Part shown: piece by piece, positions 1 to 7,693 of the stretch
How the letters are laid out: each line of letters starts with the position of its first letter
Numbering within the stretch: position 1 is the stretch's first letter
NCBI RefSeq assembly: GCF_001446935.1
Contig: NZ_LKKK01000001.1
Coordinates: 124,001 to 188,000 of the forward strand
Length of the DNA: 64,000 nucleotides
Direction: 5' to 3'
From: Pseudomonas sp. TTU2014-080ASC
GTDB taxonomy: Bacteria; Pseudomonadota; Gammaproteobacteria; Pseudomonadales; Pseudomonadaceae
Program-made: the position numbers and the translations under genes
Notes under the pieces: generated by a model
What the model was told of the DNA's origin: nothing
The model's input: the letters and a program-made list of their open reading frames with translations, nothing else
Databases searched by the model: none

Positions 1-1
1 C

Positions 2-976
2 GACGGCGTAACCCTGCCCGCCTACCGCGGTGATATCGTCAACGGCATCAGCTTTGATGCAGCCAGCCGCGTGCCGGACCCGGAGCGCCTACTGCAGGCT
101 TATCACCAGTCCACCGCCAGCCTTAACCTGCTGCGCGCCTTCGCCCAAGGCGGCTTTGCCGATTTGCATCAGGTCCATCAGTGGAACCTCGACTTTATTG
201 CCAACTCGGCACTGAGCGAGAAGTACAGCCAACTGGCCGACCGCATTGATGAAACCCTGGCCTTTATGCGTGCCTGCGGTATGGACAGTGCCTCGCAAGT
301 GCGTGAAACCAGCTTCTTCACTGCCCATGAAGCGCTGCTGCTCAACTACGAACAGGCCTTTGTACGTCAGGACAGCCTCACCGGTGGCTGGTACGACTGT
401 TCAGCGCACATGTTGTGGATCGGCGACCGTACCCGCCAACTCGACGGCGCCCATGTTGAATTCCTGCGCGGCGTAGGCAACCCGATCGGGGTTAAAGTCG
501 GCCCGAGCATGGACAGCGAAGAGCTGATTCGCCTGATCGATATTCTCAACCCGGACAACGATCCGGGCCGCCTCAACCTGATCGTGCGTATGGGCGCGAA
601 CAAGGTTGAAGCAGGTCTGCCCCGCCTGATCCAGACGGTGCAACGTGAAGGCCGTCAGGTGCTGTGGAGTTCGGACCCCATGCACGGCAACACCATCAAA
701 GCCAGCAGCGGCTACAAAACCCGCGAGTTCGAGCAGATTCTCACCGAGGTTAAACAGTTCTTTGCCGTGCACCAGGCAGAAGGCAGTTATGCCGGTGGCA
801 TCCACATTGAGATGACCGGGCAGAACGTCACCGAATGCACCGGCGGCTCGCGCCCGATTACTGAGGCTGGCCTGTCTGATCGTTATCACACCCACTGCGA
901 CCCACGCATGAATGCCGATCAGTCCCTGGAGCTGGCCTTTATGATCGCAGAGACGCTAAAACAGGTACGCCGCTGA
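2..976 (+). CDS. 3-deoxy-7-phosphoheptulonate synthase, class II (5' truncated by window edge)
   Basis: Class II (plant-type) DAHP synthase condenses phosphoenolpyruvate and erythrose 4-phosphate in the first step of the shikimate pathway (cytoplasm). The reading frame is open from base 2 to the TGA at 974-976, giving about 324 residues. The family is normally around 450, so roughly the first 120 residues lie before the window. Visible family blocks are [55 protein letters not shown] and HTHCDPRMN, which carry the metal- and substrate-binding Arg, Lys, His, Glu and Asp residues of the class. The GTG at 71 is an internal Val codon, not the start. A hairpin directly follows the stop. Family assignment is secure; the paralogue (housekeeping or secondary-metabolism copy) cannot be told from this fragment. 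Confidence 0.93.
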   Translation, partial: DGVTLPAYRGDIVNGISFDAASRVPDPERLLQAYHQSTASLNLLRAFAQGGFADLHQVHQWNLDFIANSALSEKYSQLADRIDETLAFMRACGMDSASQVRETSFFTAHEALLLNYEQAFVRQDSLTGGWYDCSAHMLWIGDRTRQLDGAHVEFLRGVGNPIGVKVGPSMDSEELIRLIDILNPDNDPGRLNLIVRMGANKVEAGLPRLIQTVQREGRQVLWSSDPMHGNTIKASSGYKTREFEQILTEVKQFFAVHQAEGSYAGGIHIEMTGQNVTECTGGSRPITEAGLSDRYHTHCDPRMNADQSLELAFMIAETLKQVRR

Positions 977-982
977 GCAACC

Positions 983-1015
983 GGCGGGCTGACGCAAGGT
1001 CGGCCCGCCCTGTTA
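983..1015 (+). terminator. Hairpin after DAHP synthase
   Basis: An 11-bp stem with one G-U pair (983-993 with 999-1009) and a 5-base loop lies 6 bases after the stop, followed by a short T-containing tail. It probably acts as the gene's intrinsic terminator, though the T-tract is weak. Confidence 0.55.
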
Positions 1016-1055
1016 AACGCGGCTATGGTGAATAGAACACTCAGGAGGAAATCCA

Positions 1056-1223
1056 ATGACTTGGTCCCTAGGGCTATTGATCTTACTGTCGCTGGCAGCA
1101 ATTGTCGGCGGCCTGACCGTATTGCTGCGCACTGCCAAACCCTTGCCGCTGACCGATGAGCAACTCAAAAACATCAAGCAGCGTGAAGCCGAGCAGGAAC
1201 GTAAAGACGAAGCAGAGCGCTGA
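1056..1223 (+). CDS. Small single-pass membrane protein, DUF2897-like
   Basis: A 55-residue protein. The ATG at 1056 is preceded by a strong AGGAGG at 1043-1048. Residues 3-25 form one hydrophobic membrane segment (TWSLGLLILLSLAAIVGGL). The cytoplasmic tail is charged and Glu/Lys-rich (about residues 33-55: DEQLKNIKQREAEQERKDEA). Length and layout fit the DUF2897 family of small Pseudomonas membrane proteins, which has no known function. That family name is from memory. The gene lies 80 bases behind the DAHP synthase on the same strand but after its hairpin, so it probably has its own transcript. Confidence 0.7.
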   Translation: MTWSLGLLILLSLAAIVGGLTVLLRTAKPLPLTDEQLKNIKQREAEQERKDEAER

Positions 1224-1408
1224 AATGGCGCAGGGCTGATGTGCGCTGCACAGCGTCACCTGCTCCAACAGCGTCCCAGCCTTAGCGCATGCGCTGCTCC
1301 ACACCCGCAACTACTACTTTAGTACTGCTTTTGCTGTCTATTGTAGGATTCCCAAAGCCCTCCCTTTGCCCTGTAATACCTGTACAAAAAGAATAGAGAT
1401 GTAAGGTA

Positions 1409-1966
1409 ATGAAGCTCCGCTTGCCCCTGCCTACCGGGCTTTCACTGCTTGCCTGCATGCTCGCAGCCGCTCCAGCGCCTGCCGCGCCTGAGCTGTTCAA
1501 TGCAGACGGTTATCGCAGCAGTCATTACCGCAGCCCTACACCGGAACAGGCCACGCCTGCCCGAACCCTGGATACAGCAAGCCTACAACGCCTGCTCAAC
1601 GAGCAGACGCCGGCACTGATCGACGTATACGGACGTCAGTGGCTGCACGGGCAATTTATTGAAGATGAAGTTCACGCCAATATCCCCGGTAGTACCTGGC
1701 TGGCCAACACCGGTTTAGGTGAACTGGACAGGCGCTGGCAGCAGTATTTCGAAGACAATCTGGAAAGAATCAGCCTGGGTAACAAAGACTGGCCATTGGT
1801 CTTCTATTGCCGCTCAGACTGCTGGCTGGGCTGGAATGCGGTCAAACGCGCCCATCAACTGGGGTATAGCAACCTTTACTGGTACCGGGATGGTATCGAT
1901 GCCTGGGAGCAAGCAGGCCTGCCGTTGACGCCCGCCCACCCTGTTGCTGTAACTCCCGGACACTGA
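1409..1966 (+). CDS. PQQ-dependent catabolism-associated CXXXCW rhodanese-like protein
   Basis: A 185-residue periplasmic protein. Residues 1-26 are a signal peptide (basic n-region, LSLLACMLAAAPAPA). The mature part is rhodanese-like: LIDVYGRQW near 70, then FYCRSDCWLGWNAV with Cys134, Cys138 and Trp139, the CXXXCW motif of the PQQ-associated family. Family members co-occur with PQQ-dependent alcohol oxidation and are thought to be redox or sulfur-handling partners; the reaction is unknown. The next gene on the same strand, 53 bases on, is an AgmR/ErbR-like regulator of the same pathway, which supports the assignment. The ATG follows GATGTAAGGTA, a modest ribosome site. Confidence 0.85.
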   Translation: MKLRLPLPTGLSLLACMLAAAPAPAAPELFNADGYRSSHYRSPTPEQATPARTLDTASLQRLLNEQTPALIDVYGRQWLHGQFIEDEVHANIPGSTWLANTGLGELDRRWQQYFEDNLERISLGNKDWPLVFYCRSDCWLGWNAVKRAHQLGYSNLYWYRDGIDAWEQAGLPLTPAHPVAVTPGH

Positions 1967-2019
1967 ACAACCTCTAAAACAGCATCCATGCCACAACCAC
2001 AACAACCAGAGGCAAGGCC

Positions 2020-2685
2020 ATGTACAAGATTCTGATTGCCGACGACCATCCGCTGTTTCGCGAGGCGATTCGCAGCGTAATCGCCGACGGTTTTCCAGGC
2101 AGCACCATAATGGAAACGGCAGACCTGGACAGTGCCCTGGCACTGACTCATGAGCACGACGATCTGGACCTGATCCTGCTCGACCTGAACATGCCTGGCA
2201 TGCATGGTCTCAATGGTCTGATCAACCTGCGTAACGAAGCCCCGACCATTCCTGTGGTGATTGTTTCTGCCGAGCAGGACAAGCAAATCGTGCTTCAAGC
2301 CATCACTTACGGCGCAGTCGGTTTTATCACCAAGAGCTCGCCACGTAACCAGATGACCGACGCTATCCAGCAGATACTCAATGGTAACGTCTACCTGCCG
2401 CCGGATATCATCCGCACCCAGAAGTCTGGCTCAACACGCAGTAATCCAGATCACCAGAGCTTCCCGCCGGAGCTACTGCAAGCGCTGACCCGTAAGCAGC
2501 TGCTGGTACTGGAACGCATGACCAAGGGCGAGTCGAATAAGCAGATCGCCTACAGCCTCGACATCGCAGAAACCACAGTGAAGGCTCACGTATCAGCGAT
2601 CTTGCGCAAGCTCAACGTACACAACCGCGTGCAGGCGATTCTGTCAGCGGGTGACATTGATTTCGCAGCGTACCTGCGCCGATAG
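2020..2685 (+). CDS. agmR: NarL/LuxR-type response regulator, AgmR/ErbR-like
   Basis: A 221-residue response regulator. The receiver domain spans about 3-120, with acidic pocket ADD at 7-9, phospho-acceptor Asp55 in [10 protein letters not shown] and conserved Lys in GFITKSS near 108. A LuxR-type helix-turn-helix spans about 152-215 ([22 protein letters not shown], then [17 protein letters not shown]). AgmR/ErbR activates PQQ-dependent ethanol oxidation in P. aeruginosa and glycerol metabolism in P. putida. The closely similar ErdR controls acetate use. The CXXXCW gene upstream and the ErcS'-type kinase and FIST gene downstream favour AgmR/ErbR. A hairpin follows the stop. The family is certain; the exact orthologue is inferred from length and neighbours. 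Confidence 0.88.
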   Translation: MYKILIADDHPLFREAIRSVIADGFPGSTIMETADLDSALALTHEHDDLDLILLDLNMPGMHGLNGLINLRNEAPTIPVVIVSAEQDKQIVLQAITYGAVGFITKSSPRNQMTDAIQQILNGNVYLPPDIIRTQKSGSTRSNPDHQSFPPELLQALTRKQLLVLERMTKGESNKQIAYSLDIAETTVKAHVSAILRKLNVHNRVQAILSAGDIDFAAYLRR

Positions 2686-2711
2686 CTCTTGCTAGTAGTC
2701 ACCACTGACCC

Positions 2712-2738
2712 GCGGATTACCCCGACTAATCCGCTTTC
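2712..2738 (+). terminator. Hairpin after agmR
   Basis: An 8-bp perfect stem (2712-2719 with 2727-2734) with a 7-base loop and a TTTC tail, 27 bases after the response regulator stop. It is probably the terminator of the plus-strand pair. It also marks where the inserted IS relic begins. Confidence 0.55.
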
Positions 2739-2856
2739 ACTTACGGCACCTAGGGATAGCTCGCGTCATACAATCCCTGGGTAGTTCCTGTTGTGAACAA
2801 TGAATTCTGGACACTGGTTTAGGTTTATCCGGCCAGTGACTCGGCGCCCCTGCTCC

Positions 2857-3003
2857 GCTGATCCGATCACGCCACAACATTTGGCGGTGCTCGATGCTGG
2901 TGTAATGGCTACCTTGGTCAGAGTGATACATCAGTTGCTGCGGACAGCCACGAAACTCAAAGGCCACGCGCAAAGCGTGTGTCGTAAGTTGCGCTTCTGC
3001 TCG
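2857..3003 (-). pseudogene. IS3-family transposase OrfB fragment
   Basis: The minus-strand frame reads LTTHALRVAFEFRG, then HSDQGSHYTSIEHRQMLW. HSDQGSHYTS is the signature around the second Asp of the DDE integrase core in IS3 OrfB. About 50 residues remain of a protein of roughly 280. The first Asp block and the final Glu block are both gone. The sequence after DRIS no longer resembles a transposase. Confidence 0.8.
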
Positions 3004-3064
3004 GGGGCATAGGCTTGCTGTGTGAGGAGGTTGCACCACCACGTTCACAACGCAATTTCGCTGC

Positions 3065-3174
3065 TCATCGGCTCAACGCGGTCGTGCCTGCCCCCATCGA
3101 CTTACAAGCTTCAGATATTGAATAGCATTGATCCAGAACCAAGCCGGCAGCTTCAAATTTGAAATCGGTACTGG
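3065..3174 (-). pseudogene. IS3-family OrfA fragment (helix-turn-helix part)
   Basis: The minus-strand frame reads STDFKFEAAGLVLDQ, then CYSISEACKSMGAGTTALSR and a stop at 3065-3067. This matches the pattern of IS51-group OrfA proteins (EFKREAA-LVLDQGYS-EACRSLGVG-ALRRW). The stop falls inside the helix-turn-helix, where family members continue with the RW pair. The N-terminal residues and the leucine zipper are absent. Confidence 0.7.
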
Positions 3175-3204
3175 ATGACCTTCTGCTCACGTAAACACCG
3201 CATT

Positions 3205-5844
3205 TCACCCATTACTACGCTCCAACAAATGACTGATCGCCGTTTTCAGTTTCATTGGCCGGACTGGCTTATGCATCAAGGTATGCCCCAACTCGCGCAT
3301 TTGCTGCTTGAGTTCGTTGCTGTAGTTGGCCGTGATCATCAGCGCGGGCAGCGGCGTGCTGCGTCGGGCATTGATCTGAGCTACGGCGTCCACACCGTTT
3401 TTGTCGTCGTCCAGGTGATAGTCCGCAATCAACAAATCTGCCTCGGCGTGGAAGTTGTCGACCTGTCTGGCCAGGTCCTCCTCCGACAGCGCAGTGATAA
3501 CCTGACAGCCCCATGCCTCCAGCAAGGTACGCATGCCCGCACAGATGGCTGCATCGTTATCCAGCACCCAGATACGCGAGCCTCTGAGTCGCTCATCCAA
3601 CGACTCCGGCGCATCGTGATTGACCTTGGCTTTGGGAGCCTTGGTGCTGATCGGTACCTCAATGGCAAACATTGAACCTTTGCCCTGCTGGGAAGAAACG
3701 CGAATGCGATGACCAAGCATCCGGGCGATCTTATCGACGATGGCCAGCCCTAACCCAAGGCCGCGATCATGCCGGCGATGCTGAACATCTCCGCGTTTAA
3801 ATTCGAGGAATATCTCGCTGAGCTTGTCCTGCGCAATGCCCATTCCGGTGTCCCATACCTCAATCGACAAGCTCTGTTTGCGCCGACGGCACCCCAACAG
3901 AACGCGCCCGCTTGGGGTATATCGAATGGCGTTTGTGAGCAGGTTGCGCAGGATCCGCGCCAACAACTGAATATCACTGCGGACCAGGGCTGAACAGCCG
4001 ACAAAATCCAAGTGCAGCCCTTCGCTCATCGCAATCTGCCGATACTCAACGGCCAGGTTTTCCAGCAGCTCACTGACGGCAAACGGCGCAATGTCCGGCT
4101 TGATCACCCCTGCATCCAGCTTGGAGATATCTACCAGGGTGCCCAACAGGTTCTCAACGTCCTCCAGCGAATTACTGACATTGCGCACCAATGCGCTGGT
4201 GTCTGTGCCCTGACGCTTCTCCTGCAGTGCACTAGTAAACAGGCGCGCCGCATTCAGCGGCTGCAGCAGGTCATGACTGACCGCAGCAAGGAACTTGGTC
4301 TTCGACAGGTTGGCCTGCTCCGCCTCGCTTTTAGCTTCGCGCAGACGAACCTCCATCTGAGTACGCTCGTCGATCTCACGCAGCAACTGGTTGTTCAACT
4401 CTGTCAGCTCGGCAGTGCGCTCACGCACCCGCTGCTCCAGATGCTGATAGGCCTGATGCAGCGCTTCGGCCGTGCGGCGGCGCTCGGTGATATCGCGGAT
4501 CAGCACAAAGATGCCGACCACCTCGCCGGTGGCCAATCGGTTCGGCACGTAGGAGCGCAGCATGTAGCGCTCCTGGCCTTTGTGGTTGGTCTCCGCGACT
4601 TCGAAAGTCACACTTTCACCGGACAATGCGCGCTCCACGAATGGTTCCAGACGGCGGCAGTGCTCTTCGCTGTGGACCTCGCGCAGGCTTTGCCCGAGCA
4701 TTGCTCCGCGCGGCCAGCGGTACCACTCTTCGTAGACTTTATTGGTGAACTGGTAGACCAGATCAGCCGTGAGATAGGCGATCAGCGCCGGCACATGGTC
4801 GGTAATCAAACGGATCCAGCGCTCGCTCTCGCTCAGCGCTTCAGCGTGTCGGTGACGCTCGGTGATATCAGTGAAGGTGTTGACGAAGCCACCGGTTGGC
4901 AAAGGATGCGTGCGAACTTCCAGCATGCGCCCGTCAAACAGGCACAGTTCCAGCTCCTTGATCGGCTTGCCCTTCTCATCGCACGTCTCCGGGGTTAGCA
5001 GTTGCAGCTCACTCTCGGCCATGACTTCCGCAAACGACCGGTGCGCACTGATCGGTGCCAACCCGCACAAATCCAGGAAACGGTGGTTCCAGAGTTCAAG
5101 CTGGCCCTCGGCATTAACCATCGCCATGCCCTGAGACAAGTTGTCGACCGCCCGTTGCAATAGCCGCGATTTCTGCGCCAGCGCCTGCTCACGGCGCATG
5201 GTTTCGTTGAGTTTGACCTCGGTGATGTCGGTATAGAGGATCACCAACCCGCCTTCACGGGTCGGACGCTCACTGACCTGAACCCAGCGGCCGTCTTGCA
5301 AGCGGAACAGGATGTTGTCATCACGGCCACTTCGTTGTTCTTCCACCACCAGCCCGGTGGTGCGACTCAGGCGTTTGATTTCTGCCAGACGTGTACCGGC
5401 AATGATCCGCGCCCGGGTACCGGACCAAAAGGATTTGAAGCGACTGTTAAACAGGACGATGCGTTTTTCGCGATCGAACAAGACAAAGCCATCAGAGATG
5501 CTTTCAATGGCATCGATCAGGTGCTGGTGGGCCGTTTCAGCGCGCAATCGCGCATCGCTCAATAGCTGGTTGCTCGACTTGAGCTCAGCCATCGCCTGAT
5601 TCAGCGCATCGGTACGCTCACGCACTTGCTCGGCCAGCACCACGGAATGCTGAAACGCCGCATAGGCATCATCGCCACGGGAATGGACCGACTCGACCCG
5701 CTCAATAAGCGCCGCGTTGATCGAACGAAGTTTTTGATTCTGCTGCTCTAGGGATGCGCAGCGTGCTCGCAGTTCCGCTAACTCAGACACGTGTGGGTCG
5801 GCCAATGGCAACTCCGGTGAGTGTCTGGTTGATGTGCATGCCAT
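3205..5844 (-). CDS. PAS-domain hybrid sensor histidine kinase, ErcS'/NahK type
   Basis: A cytoplasmic hybrid kinase of about 879 residues with no membrane segments. Order: coiled coil (about 20-110), three PAS domains (about 112-225, 235-345, 350-465; the third ends in a PAC-like RDITERRR), a second coiled coil, a HisKA domain with phospho-acceptor His524 in AVSHDLLQPLNAA, an ATPase domain (NLLTNAIRYT, DTGMGI, GLGLGLAIV) and a receiver domain with Asp808 in LLIADYHLDDD. In P. aeruginosa ErcS' belongs to the regulatory cascade of ethanol oxidation, probably by phosphotransfer. I chose the ATG at 5844 because GGGGAG sits 7 bases before it. An ATG at 5859 has no ribosome site, and a GTG at 5790 would give an 8-base overlap with the upstream FIST gene. 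Confidence 0.9.
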   Translation of the reverse strand: MACTSTRHSPELPLADPHVSELAELRARCASLEQQNQKLRSINAALIERVESVHSRGDDAYAAFQHSVVLAEQVRERTDALNQAMAELKSSNQLLSDARLRAETAHQHLIDAIESISDGFVLFDREKRIVLFNSRFKSFWSGTRARIIAGTRLAEIKRLSRTTGLVVEEQRSGRDDNILFRLQDGRWVQVSERPTREGGLVILYTDITEVKLNETMRREQALAQKSRLLQRAVDNLSQGMAMVNAEGQLELWNHRFLDLCGLAPISAHRSFAEVMAESELQLLTPETCDEKGKPIKELELCLFDGRMLEVRTHPLPTGGFVNTFTDITERHRHAEALSESERWIRLITDHVPALIAYLTADLVYQFTNKVYEEWYRWPRGAMLGQSLREVHSEEHCRRLEPFVERALSGESVTFEVAETNHKGQERYMLRSYVPNRLATGEVVGIFVLIRDITERRRTAEALHQAYQHLEQRVRERTAELTELNNQLLREIDERTQMEVRLREAKSEAEQANLSKTKFLAAVSHDLLQPLNAARLFTSALQEKRQGTDTSALVRNVSNSLEDVENLLGTLVDISKLDAGVIKPDIAPFAVSELLENLAVEYRQIAMSEGLHLDFVGCSALVRSDIQLLARILRNLLTNAIRYTPSGRVLLGCRRRKQSLSIEVWDTGMGIAQDKLSEIFLEFKRGDVQHRRHDRGLGLGLAIVDKIARMLGHRIRVSSQQGKGSMFAIEVPISTKAPKAKVNHDAPESLDERLRGSRIWVLDNDAAICAGMRTLLEAWGCQVITALSEEDLARQVDNFHAEADLLIADYHLDDDKNGVDAVAQINARRSTPLPALMITANYSNELKQQMRELGHTLMHKPVRPMKLKTAISHLLERSNG

Positions 5845-6952
5845 TGAACTGCTCCCCATAGGTGTTGAAGCCGATTACGTTCTGGCTGCGCAGGAAGTCC
5901 GACACTTCCTCCACTCCACCTTGCTCTTCAATTTCCATGCGACGTAAAAAGCAGTCGCAGCCGATTGTCAGCAACAGCGGCCCGAGTCTTTCCCGCAACC
6001 CTTCAAATACACGCTGAGTATCAGCAAGCAGGGTTCCCGGACGCATCGCGGTCAGCACAATGCCGGTCTCGACTGCGCAGTAAAACGTCAGGCTCAAATC
6101 TTCGTTAACGCGCTGGATGGAGCGCACGTAGTACTGCTCGCCAATCCGCACACCCAGAGGATGGGCAGCAAAAACATTGTGATCGAGCGCCTCAACAGGG
6201 ACGCCAATGAGATCGGCATACTCTTGCGCTGCCGGTACAGCATTCAGTTCGTAAACCCTGCGACTGGTGCTGTCTGCGCGGGTTACCACCAGTTTTTCAG
6301 TACGCGGTAACAGGTGGTTGGTGCTGAACACCTCGAAATCCAGCCAGGTATTGAACAGCACCACAACGGCTGCGCCCTTGTGAAATTCGCCACCGTAATA
6401 CACATGGGTCTGATTGAGGCGGTTGTCATCCCCAGCCGAACCGCCGAAATGTGGAATGCTACCGAAGGCCGCGCTCAGAGCGCCGAGGACAATCTCTTCA
6501 CGACTGGAAAGACCATCCAACAGGGTCAGGGCAAAGCTGTGGCCTTTAATCGAGGCCAGCTCGTTGGTACGGCATTCGCTGACCAGTTGTTCTACTAGCT
6601 GCTGTGCATCCAGCAAACTGAAGCGATCCATCTCGTCGATCAGTTGCCCCGCGATAGAGAAGCTGCGGTGATCAAAGCCAATCGCACTGACACAACCACG
6701 ATCGTAGCCCTGAGCAGTAATCTCCCCGGCACTGGTGCAGCCGACTAGCTTGACGCCACCAAAATACTGATCCAGCGCTTCACCCAGCGCAGGCAGGTCG
6801 TACTCGGCAGAACAGAAGAACAACACAAAACCCAGATGAGGATGAATCAGTTGCCGCGCCAGCTCCTGAGCGACCAGCTCGACATCCGTCGCACACGAGG
6901 TCGCCGTAATCACATCATCCATAGGTGCAGGCGACATAACAGGCCCCATCAA
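5783..6952 (-). CDS. FIST N/C-domain sensory protein
   Basis: A 389-residue cytoplasmic protein with an N-terminal FIST domain (about 30-220: LGFVLFFCSAEYDLPAL, KLVGCTSAGEIT, FGGSAGDDN) and a C-terminal FIST domain (about 230-370, ending IGFNTYGEQFNGMHINQTL). FIST domains are thought to bind small ligands such as amino acids and commonly partner signal-transduction proteins. The stop lies inside the start region of the downstream hybrid kinase (an overlap of about 60 bases), so the two are co-translated, and FIST probably supplies an input signal to the kinase. The start is uncertain: ATGs at 6952, 6949 and 6937 are possible, and the last has GGGG shortly upstream. Confidence 0.88.
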   Translation of the reverse strand: MMGPVMSPAPMDDVITATSCATDVELVAQELARQLIHPHLGFVLFFCSAEYDLPALGEALDQYFGGVKLVGCTSAGEITAQGYDRGCVSAIGFDHRSFSIAGQLIDEMDRFSLLDAQQLVEQLVSECRTNELASIKGHSFALTLLDGLSSREEIVLGALSAAFGSIPHFGGSAGDDNRLNQTHVYYGGEFHKGAAVVVLFNTWLDFEVFSTNHLLPRTEKLVVTRADSTSRRVYELNAVPAAQEYADLIGVPVEALDHNVFAAHPLGVRIGEQYYVRSIQRVNEDLSLTFYCAVETGIVLTAMRPGTLLADTQRVFEGLRERLGPLLLTIGCDCFLRRMEIEEQGGVEEVSDFLRSQNVIGFNTYGEQFNGMHINQTLTGVAIGRPTRV

Positions 6953-7091
6953 TACACAAATAATCAGGCTTCGATTTTAGTGGTGGCTCATGCACAGCCC
7001 CATGCCACTTGAGTAGCGCCAAAGTCATCCCTAAGTAGCAATTGCATCAATCAAGCACTAGACGGGCAAACCTACGCTGCGTTAGCCCCTG

Positions 7092-7117
7092 ATAAAAAAG
7101 CCGGGCATCGCCCGGCT
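7092..7117 (-). terminator. Intrinsic terminator of the 7.1-7.6 kb gene pair
   Basis: An 8-bp GC-rich stem (AGCCGGGC with GCCCGGCT) with a 3-base loop. On the minus strand it is followed by six T residues. It is a textbook rho-independent terminator, 21 bases after the stop of the membrane protein gene. Confidence 0.9.
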
Positions 7118-7137
7118 CTCTCAGACCCAACCTGAGC

Positions 7138-7524
7138 CTAAGGCCAGAACAGCAGGGTCAACACCAGCAGACCGACATAGAAACCAATTTCCAGGGTTTC
7201 CGTGATCGGTTGAATACGTTTGATCGCTCCGTAGATGTGCACCACGATCATCATCACGGCGACAGCTGCCAGAAGTTCGAATGTCACGTGAATCGCTTCG
7301 CCGGTCAGTGCTGCGCGAAACATCATGGCTTCGATAATCAGAATAAAAGCGCCCAGACAGCGACCAAAGTACACCGCGAGGTCTGTGTGCTCAGGGATAG
7401 TCCAGCGCATGACGCGGGACCAGGTAAGCGGAATGGCAAATATCGGTAAGGCAAATACCAGTGTGGTTACGATAGCCAGCACCAGCAGGTATTGCGCAGC
7501 ATGTTCGCTCCATAAGCCCAGCAT
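7138..7524 (-). CDS. Conserved four-helix inner-membrane protein of unknown function
   Basis: A 128-residue integral membrane protein with four hydrophobic segments, about residues 12-35 (YLLVLAIVTTLVFALPIFAI), 53-70, 78-98 (ELLAAVAVMMIVVHIYGAI) and 110-128 (GFYVGLLVLTLLFWP). I do not recognise a named family. The ATG at 7524 is chosen because GAGGTG lies 6 bases upstream; the GTG at 7533 has no ribosome site. A 35-codon gene stops 5 bases before this ATG, and its last codons form the ribosome site, so the two are translationally coupled. It sits between a porin and a FIST/kinase pair in the alcohol-oxidation locus, which may hint at its role. Confidence 0.75.
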   Translation of the reverse strand: MLGLWSEHAAQYLLVLAIVTTLVFALPIFAIPLTWSRVMRWTIPEHTDLAVYFGRCLGAFILIIEAMMFRAALTGEAIHVTFELLAAVAVMMIVVHIYGAIKRIQPITETLEIGFYVGLLVLTLLFWP

Positions 7525-7529
7525 AGGAT

Positions 7530-7637
7530 TCACCTCATCTGCGGGCGGCGCTGAAACAGGCAGCGCATCAGAACAAACGGCAGTGCAAGGACCACACTGC
7601 TCAAGGGCAACAGGATCAGCAACGCTTGAATATCCAT
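7530..7637 (-). CDS. 35-residue single-span membrane miniprotein
   Basis: An ATG at 7637 follows a perfect AGGAGG with 5 bases between. The frame reads MDIQALLILLPLSSVVLALP, then FVLMRCLFQRRPQMR and TGA at 7530-7532. One hydrophobic helix (about 4-24) is followed by a basic tail, the layout of a small inner-membrane subunit with a cytoplasmic C-terminus. It lies directly upstream of, and probably coupled to, the four-helix membrane protein; its final codons ATG AGG TGA contain that gene's ribosome site. No family recognised. The strong ribosome site and the overlap are the evidence that it is real. Confidence 0.65.
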   Translation of the reverse strand: MDIQALLILLPLSSVVLALPFVLMRCLFQRRPQMR

Positions 7638-7693
7638 AGTTACCTCCTAAATGAATCGGGCGGGGTTTCCCCCGCCCTCTTCAGTTGGCTGTC

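Larger units (their letters stand above)
2800..3174 (-). mobile_element. Decayed IS3-family element (IS51-like group), relic
   Basis: About 375 bases between the convergent agmR and ercS'-like genes encode, on the minus strand, a broken orfA piece (3065-3174) and a broken orfB piece (about 2857-3003), in the order of an IS3 element. The centre of the element, including most of orfB, is missing, and both pieces run into stops or unrelated sequence. The base run TGGACACTGG near 2808 could be a leftover of one end, but I cannot find a matching inverted repeat or a target duplication. The element cannot move. Confidence 0.75.

Noticed and set aside
1380..1398. CTGTACAAAAAGA upstream of the CXXXCW gene, identical over 13 bases to part of the second LexA box of lexA
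   Set aside because: The closing CAG is missing (ATA instead), so it does not meet CTG-N10-CAG. A third CTGTACAAAAA near 54199 also lacks it. Probably coincidence in AT-rich spacers.
4012..4998. 328-codon plus-strand open frame
   Set aside because: It lies wholly antisense to the hybrid kinase, has no ribosome site and no family resemblance; a high-GC shadow frame.
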